Source: Larus michahellis (taxonomy: Eukaryota > Chordata > Aves > Charadriiformes > Laridae). Taken from it: a stretch of DNA of 64,000 bases. Every line of letters starts with the position of its first letter. The stretch's first letter is position 1. Below are positions 22,547 through 34,299 of the stretch, piece by piece. The notes beneath the pieces were generated by a model. It made no database searches and was not told the DNA's origin. It saw nothing but the letters and a program-made list of their open reading frames with translations. Both the position numbers and the translations under genes were made by a program. Location: contig NC_133913.1 of assembly GCF_964199755.1 (NCBI RefSeq), positions 6,860,201 through 6,924,200 of the forward strand, written 5' to 3'.

Positions 22547-24288
22547 CATATTGGGTTTATATGACAAGGATTTGGTAGTGGAGGGGGTTCCAGGGATGGC
22601 TTCTGTGAGAAGATGCTAGAAATTGCCCGTATGTTGGATGAAGCCAGTTCCAGCTGATACAGTAGGTGGTGATACAGTAGCCTTGAACAGCGTAGAACAC
22701 TGGGGTGGAAGGCACCTCAGGCCCTACTGATACGGAGTTAAAAAGAACATGTGCTTCCCTCCTTACTGGAATAATGTAGCTAAGTTTGAAATACTTTGTA
22801 AGCGGATGGGTTAAACATCTGCTAGATTTAGTTTGATAAAAGAAGCTTTGAGACATTGTATCCTTGAGTAGAATAGGCAGGGAGAGATGCTAGATATAAG
22901 CTAGCTTTGTGAAAACAAGAGTTGCAAACTAAGCCAAAAGACAAACTGAGTATGCACAAAGACCGAGTTCAATCAGTGGGCATGGTGAGGAGGACTATCG
23001 ACGCATGGTGAGGAAGATGCCCACCAGAGGACCCTGGAAGACCACCAATGGACATAGATGCGCATGTGTCAAGGACATTTACATACATTAACGAGTTCTA
23101 GGTGGTAATATGAATATGTTAAACATTTCTGGGAAATGTAATGAATATGTATATTCTGATTGCTTATAACCTTCGTAGTTGAGCAATTTGGTGTGCACAG
23201 TAAGCGGAGTGATCCCTTGTGTGCCCAGCGCTGCAATAAAGAATGCCTGCTTTCTAACGCTCCAAAATTGAGACTTAGAGTGCCCTTACTCGCCAGCTTA
23301 TGGTATCACAGCCAGCTCCAAGATGGACCCACTGCTGGCTGAAGCTGAGCCAATCAGCAAACCTGGTAGCACTTCTCTGATAACATATTTAAGAAGAGGT
23401 AAAAAACTACTGTGCAGCAGCAGCTGGGAGAAAGGAGTGAGAATATGTGAGAGCAAACAACTATGCAGACACAAAGGTCAGTGAAGAAGGAGGGGTAGGT
23501 GGCATGGGAGCTACAGGCACTGGAGCAAAGATTCCCCTGCAGCCCATGGAGGTCCATGGTGGAGCAGATATCCACCCTGCAGCTTGTTGAGGACCCCATG
23601 TTGGAGCAGGTAGATGTACCCTAAAGGAAGATGTGACCCCGTGGAAAGCCTGAACAGGTTCCTAGCAGTAACTGTTGTCCCATGCAGAGGAGCCCACACA
23701 GGAGCAGGTTTTCAGTTAGGACCTGCGGCCCCATGGGGGACCCACACCAGAGCAATCTGTTCCTGAAGAACTGCACCCTGTGGAAAGGAACCATGCCGGA
23801 GCAGTTTGTGAAGAACAACAGCCTGTGGGAATGACCCACTTTGGAGAAGTTTGTGAAGAACTGTCTCCCATGGGCGGGACCCCATGCTGGAGCTGTGGAA
23901 GAGCATGAGGAGGAAAAAGTGACAGAGAGAGCACATGATGCAACATATTGCAACCCTGTTCCCCTGTTCCCCTGTGCCACTTGAGGGGAGGAGGCAGAGA
24001 AGTCAAGGAGTGAAGCTGAGCCCAGGAAGAAGGAGGGTTGGAGAGAATATGCTTCTAGATTTGTTCTTATTTTCCATTATCCTGCTATGATTTTGATTGT
24101 CAATAAATTAAATTAATTTCCCCAAGTCGAGTCTGTTTTACACATACAGTAATTGCTGAGTCATTTCCCTGTCTTTATTTTGACACATGAACTTTTTGTC
24201 ATATTTTGTCCCCCTGTCCAGTTGAGGATGAGGATTGATGGAGCATCTTGGTAAGCACCTGGCAGCCAGCCAAGGTCAACCTGTCACA
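22547..24288 (+). mobile_element. Fossil ERV solo LTR holding a nested LTR
   Basis: The outer LTR runs from TATTGGGTTTATATGACAAG to a GGTCAACCTGTCACA end. It shows the repeated 'cccatgctggagcag' modules and CTGTCTTTATTTTGACACAT near its end. It belongs to the same broad family as the antisense LTR in the keratin units and is probably class III. Its body is split by the LTR at 22655-23310. Solo, without internal region. Confidence 0.7.
22655..23310 (+). mobile_element. Nested fossil solo LTR, class II type
   Basis: About 656 bases beginning TGATACAG and ending TATCACA. It contains the avian class II LTR polyA block GCAATAAAGAATGCCTGCTT. It is flanked by TCCAGC on the left and GCCAGC on the right, a 6-base target duplication with one mismatch as expected for class II ERVs. 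It is younger than the LTR it sits in. Confidence 0.65.
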
Positions 24289-24665
24289 CATTGATAAGAT
24301 GCCCCCTGAGCCTTCTCTTCTGCAGGGTAACCAGTTCCAGTTCTCTCAGCCTTACCTCATAGGAGAGATGCTCCAGTCTCTTAGTTATCTTTGTGACCCT
24401 TCATTGGACTCTTTCCACTACGTCCATATCTCCCTTGTACTAAGAAGCCCAGAACTGGAACCAGTACTCCAGGTGTCACCTCACCAGTGCTGAGTAGAGG
24501 GAAAGGATCACCTCCCTCTACCTGCTCGTAACACTCCTCTTAAATGTAGCCTAGGTCACTGTTAGCCTTCTTGAGGAAAGTGCACATTTGTGCCTCGTGA
24601 TCAACTTGGTGTCCAGCAGGATAACACAGGTCCTTTTCTGCAAAGCTGCTTTCCAGATAAGCAGC
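24289..24665 (-). mobile_element. CR1 LINE, second piece of split copy
   Basis: Resumes with TTGATAAGATGCCCCCTGAG and CTCAGCCTTACCTCATAGGA, the next part of the same antisense CR1 copy as 22190-22546. Ends where the keratin-block flank begins. Confidence 0.8.
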
Positions 24666-25932
24666 CTCCAGCATAGAGGAATAACCCTGTCCTCCATCCT
24701 GGTCCTCTGATTCTGGCAGTGTGCAGGGTCTGTGTGAGGGCAAACTCCTACAGCACAGGACCACAGGGTCTGTAGTTGTGGGAAGGCCCTTGCCTGTGTG
24801 TGGGGAGCAGCAGTGCTGCACAGAGCACAAAGGCCACTCCAGCCACAGGCCTCTGGGAATGCTGAAGGACCTTGGTCCCTGGGGGAAGACACCCCAACAT
24901 GTGCCCTATGGTTGATATGGTACATGCCCTGTGCCATTCACAGACAACTCATGGATCCTGTTGAGCACAAAATCAGGTCCCAGTTACTGCCATGTCTCCA
25001 CGGAGCTGAGAATACCTGCTTTCACATAACATCTTTCCAGATCAGAGTGGGGTTGTGGCACTTTTGGGGCCGTAGAGTTCCTGGGCCTCAGGAAAACTGC
25101 TCCCTACTTGGGAAAGGCAAGACAGCACAGAGCAGTGTTGTGTGTTTGGGCACCGTCACTGTCCTAGGCCTGTCTTCAGCCAAGGGGGTGTTGGGTTCCC
25201 TGGCACAGGGGACAGTGCTGAAGCTGATACCAATAGCTGAAGCTGATACCTGCTGTAGCTGATACCAATAGTAACTTGTGAACACCTCAGTTGTTTTGGC
25301 AACAGATGGGCCATGACAGATGCTGGAGGATGATAGGGCTGCATGGGGAAGCTGGCCCTGCTGCTCATGTCATGACATACTGACCGTGGCCCCTAGATCA
25401 GGTGATGGAAGGAAGGGGCAGGTGGAGTAGGAAATGTGGGCCATCCCCAAGGCTATTCACCCATTCACAGTTCCTGTCATCCTTTGAGATTACCGTCTTC
25501 TGAGCCTCCCTGCCCAGCACAGCTCCACCCAAAGCAAGAGGAGCATTCTTCCCCAAGAGCTGGTGGGACTGCAGACCTCCCAGGCCTCCTACATGCCCAC
25601 AGTTCCTCTCTCGAGGACAGCAGTTGTCAGGATTCCTGTTCACATGACATGGTCCATGGCCAAGGGGGTGTTTCTGAACAGAGTCACAGCAAAGAAAGGA
25701 CTGATGGCCATTGGCTGTGGAGTAACTAGGGATGTCTTCTTCAGCTTCAAGAGGCAGTGCCTGAAAGAGGACTCGCTGCAGTGTGTCCCACCCTCCAATG
25801 CCTCTAGGATTGATGAAAGGTTCCCCTGTGCCCCCACCTAATTCCTCCTGGAAAGCAATGAGTTTCTCCCTCCACAGTCAGTGTGCAGATGGAAAGACCA
25901 TGTAAAGGGCCCAGGCAGGGTTGCATCAATTG

Positions 25933-25938
25933 TTTAAT
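25933..25938 (-). terminator. PolyA signal, keratin gene A
   Basis: ATTAAA (plus strand TTTAAT), followed on the minus strand by a TGATGCAA context like the array copies. Confidence 0.7.
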
Positions 25939-26361
25939 GAGTCTAAAGAGGGAAATGAGGTCACACCAAGTGGAGGCCCCCAGTGTGAGGACAACCAAGA
26001 GCAGCCAGAATATGTTCCCCTTTTGCTGTGGTAGAGTTCCCACAGGGCATACGTTGACCTGCCCATCAAAGGGAGACAGGCTAGCAGGTCCCTCCAGACT
26101 CCCTTCTGGATTCCTCACAGCGGGCTTTGAGGGGGGCATCAGACAAGAAAGAAAAGAGAGAAAAAGGGTGAGTGGAAGACAGGAAAGGTAAACATTGGCC
26201 ATGTTTTCAGAGAGCCCAGGATGCTACCTTTCAGCTTCCCCTTGCAGGGCAAGCCAGAGTTGGTCAGCTGCTCTTAAAAAAATGACAAAAAGTTTGACCC
26301 TCCGACCAGCATAACGTTCTGAGTTCCAGGGGGTCCTTGTACGAGGCCATTGAAAACAGCT

Positions 26362-26676
26362 TTAGCAGGGGGGGCATCTGCTGCCACGGTAGCAGCTGGA
26401 AATGCAGGAGAGGTCACAGCAGCCAGAGTTGATGGGCACTCCATCACAGCTGAGGACGCTGCCAACGGCAGCAGAGGTGGAGGATCCCACAACGGTATTC
26501 TGCGGGAAGGAGCTGAGGATGGGGCCGGGCAGGGTCACCACCACGGGGGAGGGCTGGATGACGACGGTGGAGTTCTGGCACTGCCTGACACAGGGCTCAT
26601 TGCAGCTGTTGGCCAGCGGGGTGGGGCCACAGGGCTGACAGGGCCCACAGGGCTGGCACTGATTATAGCAGGACAT
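26362..26676 (-). CDS. Cysteine-rich feather-type beta-keratin, gene A
   Basis: 104 residues, 15 Cys. The head is [18 protein letters not shown], four residues shorter than in the array copies, followed by the invariant [12 protein letters not shown] and the beta core. The tail is [19 protein letters not shown], where SSCYRG replaces the array's SRYCGN, so one Cys is shifted in position. Exon 1 is about 27075-27111, the intron 26697-27074 (acceptor CAAG by alignment, though a CACAG just before the ATG is possible), and the ATG is at 26676 in the context GAT ATG TCC. All core residues are present, so it is probably functional. Closest relative in the window is gene E at 59285. Confidence 0.94.
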   Translation of the reverse strand: MSCYNQCQPCGPCQPCGPTPLANSCNEPCVRQCQNSTVVIQPSPVVVTLPGPILSSFPQNTVVGSSTSAAVGSVLSCDGVPINSGCCDLSCISSCYRGSRCPPC

Positions 26677-27133
26677 ATCTGTGGGTCAGAGATGCACTTG
26701 TGAGGTAGGAGAGGAAGGAAACAAAACATGGAGATGTGTGAGGAGCAGCCTGTCACCACACCGTAGGGAACCAAGGTACAGACAGTTCCAGGAGGTGGAG
26801 TCTGTGTGGAGATTTGCAATAGCTTCTTGGCTTCATCGCGCCATGGTCCCAAAACAGCCACCAGGTATTTTGTGGCTATTTCCTTGCTTATAGCCCAAAA
26901 GCCACCTCAGTACATTTCCAGCCTCCCTCCATGCCTAACCTTCTCCCCACATCCCTCTTGTGACAAGCAGTCCCAAGATCTGGCATAGAAGAGAACTGGT
27001 ATCAGCTGAGAGAGCCATTGAGGTGAGAACTCCTTTTAGAGAGAGTAGAGAAGGAGAAGGGTCTTCAGACTCACCTGACTCCCAAGGAGAAGGAGGCAAG
27101 AGGAGTGGATGAGAAAGCAAGGAGCTGGACTGG

Positions 27134-27440
27134 CTTTTATCATGCACCTTAACTGCCCCAGGCTGCCAGAGGCATCCCTTGCAGAGGTGATTGTTTGCTG
27201 ACAAGCTCATCTTGAATGCAAACCATCCCCACTAATGTTATGGGCTGTGTTTTGGCTTCCTGGATTGCTGTCTTTCCATTTCCTGCTTTATGCCAGGCAC
27301 ATTCCCCAGTGAGGTCATCTTTAGCATGACACAATGAGAGACCCAAGCATTTCCAGTGCAAAACATGTCAGCATGGGTAGAGGACTCAGCTTAAATGCTG
27401 GTAGAGTCCAGTAAAGGCAAATGATGTCAGCCTGGGTCAC
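27134..27440 (-). promoter_or_regulatory. Conserved keratin promoter, gene A
   Basis: Shares the ~300-base promoter blocks with the array. The TATA element reads TGATAAAAG (27134-27142), slightly off consensus; GATGAGCTTGTCAG and the CATTAG block end at ~27236, and GTGACCCAGGCTGACATCAT lies at its far end. Confidence 0.7.
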
Positions 27441-28250
27441 TCTTTTGTGGCTCTTTGTGGCCCCATTAGCAAGAAGTGGCTCAGCTGCTGGGTTTGACTG
27501 TATTCACCTAACACTTCTGTCAGGAAAATTTGTCTGTCCTGTTTTGCGTTCTCCTTTTCTGTGCCAGGGAGAGGGGTGTGTGTCCTATGTCTAGGGCCTT
27601 GTCCTTCTCCAGAATGCTGTAGCCCTGCTGCAGTCATCCCCAGATGTCCACAGCAGAGTCCACGGTTGCTTGTGTTCCTACGTGTGTTCTTGTCTTGTGT
27701 GCACTTGTGCACAGCTGGGTTTGTGTGAATGCACATGGATGCAAAAATTTGTGGAAGATTCCATGCTGATTTGCGTGAGAGCGTGTGCGCATGTGTGTGC
27801 ATCCCTCTTATGAGGGATTGTTCTGCTCTTCTTCAGTCTTCCTTTTCCTAATGCTCCAAAGCTCACACTCTGCTGCTGATGATTCCAGGCCCCAACAAGC
27901 AGTTTCACACTAGTTTAGATCTATTCTGTGTAAACAATATTGGGAATGCCTCAGTATGATTGGCGGTCTCCAGCTCTCCCCAGATCTAGGGAGTTCAGCA
28001 GAATGGAGTTTGCTTTATGGACAGGGAGAAAGGCTGAAAAATACTGCCAATTTCATCCAGGCTATGTCCAAGTGGGTCTGCTTCAAGTGCAGTGACAGTG
28101 GTGTCTGGTGTGAGAAACAGCCCTGCCTCATGTCCAAGTCAATGTCAGATGTACCTGTGCAGCGCATCAGCCTGATGCTGTGACAGGGGCTGAGACGTTG
28201 GACTGAACAGGTACTTGGACTGAATTAAAAGAACATGGTATAGGGAAAGA
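27441..28250. other. Keratin block upstream flank
   Basis: No gene seen. Similar flanks lie upstream of gene B (~30740-31830), gene C (~42610-43460) and the truncated gene F (~62920-64000), sharing a TG-rich stretch (27700-27800) and a CAGGGGCTGAGACGTTGGAC-like end. Confidence 0.55.
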
Positions 28251-28349
28251 CTGAAGTGCACAATGGATATTTGTCCTCAGTTTTTACTGATATGGCTCCT
28301 CCTCAGGCCCATCATATACATGAGCCTCCTAGGAGAGACTCCCTGGGAA

Positions 28350-28575
28350 TGAAGCAGCGCCCACAACAGAATAAAGAATTTAAGGACCTCTTACTACCAA
28401 CTGAACATAGATTACACCATGGGACCAGCTGGAATACATCCAGGGGTGTTCAAGGAGCTGACTGTTCAGTGTCCACTCAGTCTCTAAAGAAGCTCTTAGA
28501 AGCCTTTTCCAAACTCACGGAAGTCAATAAAGTGACTGAGAGCAGCTCACATGGGTTTACTGAGGGAAAATCAGT
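28350..28575 (+). mobile_element. CR1-type LINE RT fragment
   Basis: In broken frame it resembles CR1 reverse transcriptase: 'GWNTSRGVQGA' like the DGIHPRVL block, and 'LLEAFSKLTEVNKVTESSS' plus 'HGFTEGKS' like the usual QHGFTKGKS block. Internally deleted. Confidence 0.6.
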
Positions 28576-28789
28576 GGACCATCCCCAAGGCTATTCCATC
28601 CATACATACTCCTGCCAATCTTTGGGGACATCTTCTGTCCTCTCCTCCTGTCCCAGCAGAGCACTGACCAGAACAGGAGGCACCCCACTCCCATAAGCCT
28701 GCAGGGTGGCTTGCCTTCATGGCTTGGCAAAGAGTCCTAGCTGCCAGTTGAGGACAGCAGAGGATTTTGCAGGACCTCTGTCTGGGCAG

Positions 28790-29070
28790 AGGTACTGCAA
28801 GGCAAGGGGCAATGGGCAAAAACTGAAACACAGGAAATTCCATCCCAATATGAGAAAAAAATTCTTTACGTTGAGGGTGACAGAGCACTAGAAAAGCCTG
28901 CCCAGAGAGACTTCTCCTTCTCTGTACATATTCAAAACCCACCTGCATGCTTTCTTATAAGCCTGCTCTAGGTGAACCTGTTTTAGCAGGAGGGTTGGAC
29001 TAGATGATCTCGGAAGGTCCCTTCCAACTTCTGTGGAGTTCCAATTCTGTGATTCTGTGATTCTGTGATT
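28790..29070 (+). mobile_element. CR1 LINE 3' end
   Basis: Sense CR1 end: AACTGAAACACAGGAAATTC, GAGGGTGACAGAGCACTAG, GGTCCCTTCCAACTTCTG, closing with (ATTCTGTG)n at 29044-29070, the typical CR1 terminal octamer repeat. Confidence 0.9.
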
Positions 29071-29302
29071 GCCACTTGCTCTGGGGCAGCTGGGGTTGTT
29101 TTGCATACTGCCACAGGATAGTAGCCCAAAGACACACCCCTGCAGTGTATTCCAACCTCCCATTCTACTAAGAGTTGTGAAGGGTCCCCTTATACCATCA
29201 TCATATTCCCTGCCATGATCAAAGCCATTCTTCCTGGGCAGCTTGGGAGGGCATACATGGATGAAAGGATGACTCGGAGGCCCAAGCTGGGATGCAGAAA
29301 TC

Positions 29303-29308
29303 TTTAAT
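29303..29308 (-). terminator. PolyA signal, keratin gene B
   Basis: ATTAAA in a minus-strand context (TTCATTAAAGATTTCTGCAT) matching the array's CTCATTAAAGCTGTGCTGCA. Confidence 0.75.
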
Positions 29309-29678
29309 GAACCTAAAGAGGAAACTGAGGTCACTCCAAGCAAAGGCCCTCAGTGCAGGGATCAGGAGGGGCAAGTGAGAGACTGCCCCTTGGCCGTGAT
29401 GAAGCTCATGAAGAGTTCAGGGTGGTTTTGGAACCTCTAACAGCCCAGGAATAAGAAGGAAAAAATGAAAAGAGAGAAAAAGAGGTAGGTGGAAAAAAAG
29501 AAGGAAAGACATGGGCCATGTTTTCAAAGAGCCCAGGCTGTCCCCTTCCTGACAGAGTTTTCAGGAGGAGCTATAGATGGTTGATTCCTGTGAAAGCAAT
29601 GGCCTGAAGATTTATCATCTGTCCAGCACCATATGCAGAGATCTTAGGGAGGCTCCCTAAGAGATATGCGCAGCAGCT

Positions 29679-29984
29679 TTAGCAGGGAGGGCACCTTCTG
29701 CCATAGTAGCGGCTGGAAATGCCAGAGAGGTCACAGCACCCAGAGGTGATGGGGACTCCGTCACAGCTGAGGATGCTGCCAACAGCAGCAGAGGTGGAGG
29801 ATCCCACAACGGTGTTCTGTGGGAAGGAGCTGAGGATGGGTCCAGGCAGGGTCACCACCACAGGGGAGGGCTGGATGACAACAGTGGAGTTCTGGCACTG
29901 CCTGACACAGGGCTCATTGCAGCTGTTGGCCAGAGGTGTTGGGCCACAGGGCCGGCAGGGCAGGCACTGGTTGTAGCAGGACAT
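29679..29984 (-). CDS. Feather-type beta-keratin, gene B
   Basis: 101 residues, 12 Cys. The head is [15 protein letters not shown] and the core matches the array protein. The tail is [19 protein letters not shown], where a Gly and a Tyr stand in place of two tail cysteines, giving a Tyr/Arg-richer end like gene D. A frame extends 17 codons further upstream, but the start is at 29984 because those codons include the splice acceptor (intron 30006-30378, acceptor CTCCCAG) and the family always begins MSCY. Exon 1 is about 30379-30415. Probably functional. Confidence 0.94.
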   Translation of the reverse strand: MSCYNQCLPCRPCGPTPLANSCNEPCVRQCQNSTVVIQPSPVVVTLPGPILSSFPQNTVVGSSTSAAVGSILSCDGVPITSGCCDLSGISSRYYGRRCPPC

Positions 29985-30434
29985 GTCTTGGGGCTGGAGG
30001 TGCACCTGGGAGAAAGTAGAGAGGAAGCAGAGCACAAAGGTGGGTGAGGAGTAGCCTGGTTACTCTGTTACAAAGGAACCAAAGCCACCAATGAGTGGGA
30101 GGTTGTAGACTGTGCCAGCAGACAGATGGTCTTCATTGCCTCATCCAGCCAGAGCCCTAAGAAGAGCAGCTTGACCCAAGGAAGCTCTCTCCTAGTGCAT
30201 AAATCAAAAGGCACCACAGTCATGTCGCAGCCTCTCTCTAAGTTGACCTTCTTCCCTCTTCCCTCTGTCGTGACGATACGCTCCAAGACCCAACATATGC
30301 CAAAGCCAACATCAGCTGAGATGTCCATCAAGCAGAGATCTCTCTTTGGAAGAGAAGGAGGAGGGGTTTCAGACTCACCTGGTTCCCAAGAAGGAGGCCA
30401 GAGAAGTGGATAAGAGAGCAGGGACTTGGGCTGG

Positions 30435-30740
30435 CTTTTATACCTGCCCTTCATTGACGCAGCACCAGAGGCACCCTTTGCAGAGGTAACAATTTTTGCA
30501 CAAGCTCATCTTGAATGCAAACCATCACAGCTAATGATATGAGCTGTGCTTTGGTTTCCTGTGCTACTGCCTTTTCATTTCCAGGTTTGTTCCATGCCCA
30601 TTCCCCAGTGAAGGCTTCCTGTGATCACTGGGATGAAAGGCCCCAGGATTTCCAGGGCAGGAATGCAGCAGTGCGGGTGGAAGAGACAGCTCAAGTACTG
30701 GACAGGTCCAGAGCAGGCAAGTGACATCAGCCTGGGTCAC
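30435..30740 (-). promoter_or_regulatory. Conserved keratin promoter, gene B
   Basis: Consensus TATAAAAG at 30435-30442 (minus strand). GGGTGCCTCTGGTG, GATGAGCTTGTGCA, CATTAGCTGTGAT, GAAATGAAAAGGCAGTAGC and GTGACCCAGGCTGATGTCAC follow upstream in the same order and spacing as in the array. Confidence 0.75.
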
Positions 30741-31849
30741 TCTGTTGGGGCTGTTTGAATTGTTGTTCTCAGGAAGAAGCTCAAGCCATCCTCAACTAGA
30801 CGCCCAAGGGCTCCCATGAATAAGGGCACGCTCTGTCCTTGTCTTTCCCTCCATCCTAAGCTCACCCCAATGGTCATTTGTTGTTGCCTCCCCAGGATCT
30901 GTGTGTTGTGCTGCTAGGTTTTGACTCCATCCTGCCTAACACTGCCCTCAGGAAAAAACTGTGGCCTGTTTGACTCGACCCCACTCTGTGCAGTCTGTGA
31001 GTACACAAAAAAATGGCATGGGCATGCCTGGGGCCTCATCATTCCCCAGAATGCTGTAGCCCTGCCACTGTTTTCCCTGGCTGTCCTCAGCAGAATCCAC
31101 AGTTGGCTGAGTTCCTGTGTGTGTTCCTGTGCTGTGTGCTCTTGTGTGCAGCTAGGTTAGTGGGAATGTATGTGGGTGGAAAAATTTGTGCATGGTTCCA
31201 CAAAGGTCCACATGAGCATGTGTGTGTTCTTTTGTGTCTCTCCTCACAGACCGCGTTGCTCATGGCAGGGACACTCTCCACTGCTCTGTTCATGAGCACT
31301 GGAGAGCAGCAGGTTCCCAGTGACAGCTGGAGTCTGAGTGCAGATGAGTGGTGATGGCACCAGCCTGCTAGAGCTCTGTCCAGGAAAGAGGCACTGAAAT
31401 GCAGTCCCTGCCTCCTGAATACTCCTTCGCTTGCCCCTCCAAAGCTCATGCTCCAGTGGTGATGATTCCAGGCCCCAACAAGAACCATATCACATCACTT
31501 TGGATCCTTAGTATAATTCAGTGTAGCAACATGGGGAACACTTCAGCATGGCTGACAGTCCTCACTCCCTGCCTTTCCAGGCCATGACATAGCTTCTAGA
31601 GAGGTCAAAAGGGTGAGGTTTTCTTTATGGGCCTGGAGAAAGGCTGAGGAATCCCGCCCACCTTGTGCAGGCCATGTCCAAATGGATCTGCTTCCAGTGA
31701 AGTGTTGGTGATTTCTGGGGTGGGACACAGCCCTCCTTCATGTTCAAGCCAATGCCAAATGTACTTCTACAGCTCATTGACCTGGTGCTGTGTCAGGCAG
31801 GGGCTGAGATCTTGGACCAAGCAGGTACTGAATTAAAGGAGCACAGAGC

Positions 31850-33280
31850 CTGATATCACTGTGCTCTGAGTGGAAGGACAGAAGCACTGTGTGTTGTACA
31901 GTGGGAGCCAAACAGCTGATGACCACTTCGATGTTCAGCCCCTAGCACCTTCATGTGCCACATTAGAATCTCAGTCTAAGTGCCCAGCAACCCCCCTGGG
32001 AGGGAAAGGACATTAGATTAAAGGCCACTCCCCACAAACCCTGCTGCTATGGCACAGGGGTATCCAGAAGCAGCCCTCTTTCCAACAAGGGTATCACACA
32101 GTATATAGAATTCCTGAGCCAATCTCTCTGCCTGAATGTTTGCCTGCCTGGGCTCAGGTCCCACATGGAGTGAGTGCAGACAATGTTTTCCCCATTCCCT
32201 TTAGTGACCTTGCTGAGAGAAGTGCTAGGGAGCCCTGCCAGGGCAGATTCTTCTCTCTGTGGAGCTGCTGTTTCTGAGTTGAAGCTCTAGTGTAGCCAAA
32301 GGCTAGCCTCTTTGCTTTCTCCTGAGGTGATGGGCACCATGGACAAGGGAAGAGCAGGCCATGTGTCTAGCTAAAGTTTGGTAATACCTTTGACCGTCTC
32401 TCCCATCCTTCCTTTATGACCAAATTGGAGACAAATGGGTTCAGTTAGAGGATGATAAGGTGGGTGGAAACTTGTCTGGACTACCAGGCACAAAGAGTTG
32501 TGACCGTGGAAAATGTGCTGACCAGAATGTCATGGAGGTCAAAAACAATAAGGTAAAGTTTTGAGCCTAGGGGAGGAACCAGCCCATGCAGTCATACAGG
32601 CTAGGGGCTGGCTGTCTAGGAAGAAGATCCACCGAAAATTATGTGTGATTTTAGAAGAAACACAGCTGAACATGACATCACAGTGTCCCCTTGCGCCAAA
32701 GAAGACCAAATGTATCCTGATCTGAATTAGTCACCATGTTGTTATCAGGTCCAGGAAAGTGATCCTGCCCCTCTGGCCCATTTGTGACCAGGTTGGCGTT
32801 CCCCAGTCCAGGAATGATATTGACATACTGAAGTGAATCCAATAAAGGCCACCATTTTGATTAGGAGGCTGGCTAACATGACTTGCTGAGTGAACTGAGC
32901 CTGCTTATCTTGCAGAAGTGGTGGCTCACGGGAGACCTTCTTGCTTTCTACAACTACTTGTTGAGAGGAGAGAGAGAAGAGTGGTGCTGGCACATGGCCC
33001 AGCCCCCGGGCAGAGCTGGTAGCAGTGTGTGACAGCAGCAGAGAGGAGATGCTGGGGCCAGAGCAGACAGCCTGGGCTGGCAGTGGACAGTGAAATGTGG
33101 GCTGCAGAGGATGGGATGTGCAGGGCTGGTGGGGCTGGCCTTGGTGCTACTGAGTGTGTAGAGCAGGCATCAACTATGGGTGGCCAGGGCTGTGTTGTTC
33201 TTCATGGAGCCTCTCCCCCTCCCTGTCTGTCTGCCATCTCATGTCCCTCTTTGCCAATTCTGAGTCCTCACTCAGTATTC
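31850..33280. other. Intergenic stretch without recognised feature
   Basis: No gene, RNA or mobile-element family recognised beyond short open frames. It lies between the keratin block B flank and the repeat pair starting at ~33285. Confidence 0.4.
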
Positions 33281-33284
33281 TTGC

Positions 33285-33775
33285 ATTGTGTCCATCAACT
33301 CTATTGGTATGAGTTTGCTTGCATATATGGCTACCTTTCAAAATACACACTCTTTCCTTTGTGCATTCAGCAATTATTGCCCTGAATTTAGTCCTCTGTC
33401 CTTCACTGTAACACCCACTCTCCCTGCCAGTGTTCCTCTCTCTCTTCATCCATCCATCCATCCATCCATCCATCCATCCATCCATCCATCCATCCATCTT
33501 TTGACCCATGTATCCACATATCTACCATCTCTAGCCCCTCTTCCTGCTCTCTGAGAGCCCTCTCTCATCTTTCCCTCTGCTTTCTTCATGTCTGTAGGCA
33601 CAAATTTGCTTTCCTGCACCTTTCAATTATTCCATACATCCATGTATCTCTTTGTGCATTCAGGGTTCATTCTTGTTCAAATTCGGCCCTCTCTGCTGCA
33701 CTGTAATACTCCCAGCTCTCCTGTCTACTCTTCGTCTCTTCATCCATCCATCCATCCATCCATCCATCCATGCAT
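33285..33775 (+). repeat. Diverged tandem duplication with ATCC microsatellites
   Basis: Two related segments, ~33285-33500 and ~33595-33775. Each runs through a TTTGTGCATTCAG block and a CTGTAA-AC/TCCC block into a (CATC/ATCC)n run (33446-33499, ~13 repeats; 33741-33770, ~7 repeats). Confidence 0.75.
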
Positions 33776-34013
33776 CTGACATTCATGCTGTCTCTCCATG
33801 CATCTATATCAAATTTCTTTCAAGCCATTTCCTCTCACTCCACAAAACCACATCAGGATCACTCTCTATCCCTGCCCCTGTGGCGCATGTCCCCATCTGT
33901 TCCGGTCCAGCTCTGTTTCACTGGCACTTTTCCCAAACATTTCTCTGTGAAACACACCATCAGACATGAATGATCTTTGGTGATTTTTGGCCTTTCCTTC
34001 TCCTTTCTCAGCA

Positions 34014-34290
34014 GTGGCTGTGGGCAGAGCCCAGGTGCAGAAGGAGCCATTGTCAGAGACCACCAAGCACACCAGAATCAGCATCAACTGCTCACACCCC
34101 AACAAACAGTCCACTGAGTTCATCCACTGGCACCATCTGCTCCCTGTCTGAGGCTCCAAACTCCTTATGAGCCTTCTAAAAGGTTCCAAACTGCTGCTGG
34201 ACCCACTGGAGCAGCTGTCAGTGGTGGGTGACCACTGGTCCAGCACCCTGGGGCTCGCCTGGCCCTGACATAGGGAAGTTGTGGAAGTGC
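34014..34290 (+). pseudogene. TCR alpha/delta V-region pseudogene 1
   Basis: After a pyrimidine-rich stretch ending CTTTCTCAGCAG, the frame from 34014 reads as a TCR V exon: RAQVQKEPLSETT, SINCSHP (first conserved Cys), STEFIHWHHLLP (conserved Trp), then LLMSLLKGSK, LDPLEQLSVVGDHWSSTLGLAWP. Such V exons encode the antigen-binding domain of the T-cell receptor. In-frame stops lie at 34149-34151 (TGA, probably from CGA) and just after the AWP motif near 34265, and the second Cys region is degraded. No leader exon was recognised. Type: avian TRAV/TRDV-like; the exact group is uncertain. Confidence 0.75.
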
Positions 34291-34299
34291 CCCAGGATA

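Larger units (their letters stand above)
24680..27440 (-). repeat. Duplicated keratin block A (paired with 57640-60345)
   Basis: Long collinear similarity with 57640-60345, including the 3' flank (25436-25841 versus 58342-58747), the keratin gene, intron, exon 1 and promoter. This is the clearest pair among the minus-strand blocks, diverged by scattered substitutions and small indels. Confidence 0.85.
28577..31830 (-). repeat. Duplicated keratin block B
   Basis: Contains gene B with flanks. The distal 3' flank (28577-28700) matches the 25437-25540 part of block A. A CR1 insertion interrupts it, and the upstream flank to ~31830 matches block F (62200-64000). Confidence 0.7.

Noticed and set aside
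29985-30035. Upstream in-frame extension of keratin gene B (17 codons), and a similar 57-codon one for gene C
   Set aside because: The extension crosses the splice acceptor into the 5'UTR intron; the family start MSCY is used instead.
33446-33499. Regular short repeats considered as a CRISPR-like array
   Set aside because: It is a simple ATCC microsatellite without spacers, in an animal genome.
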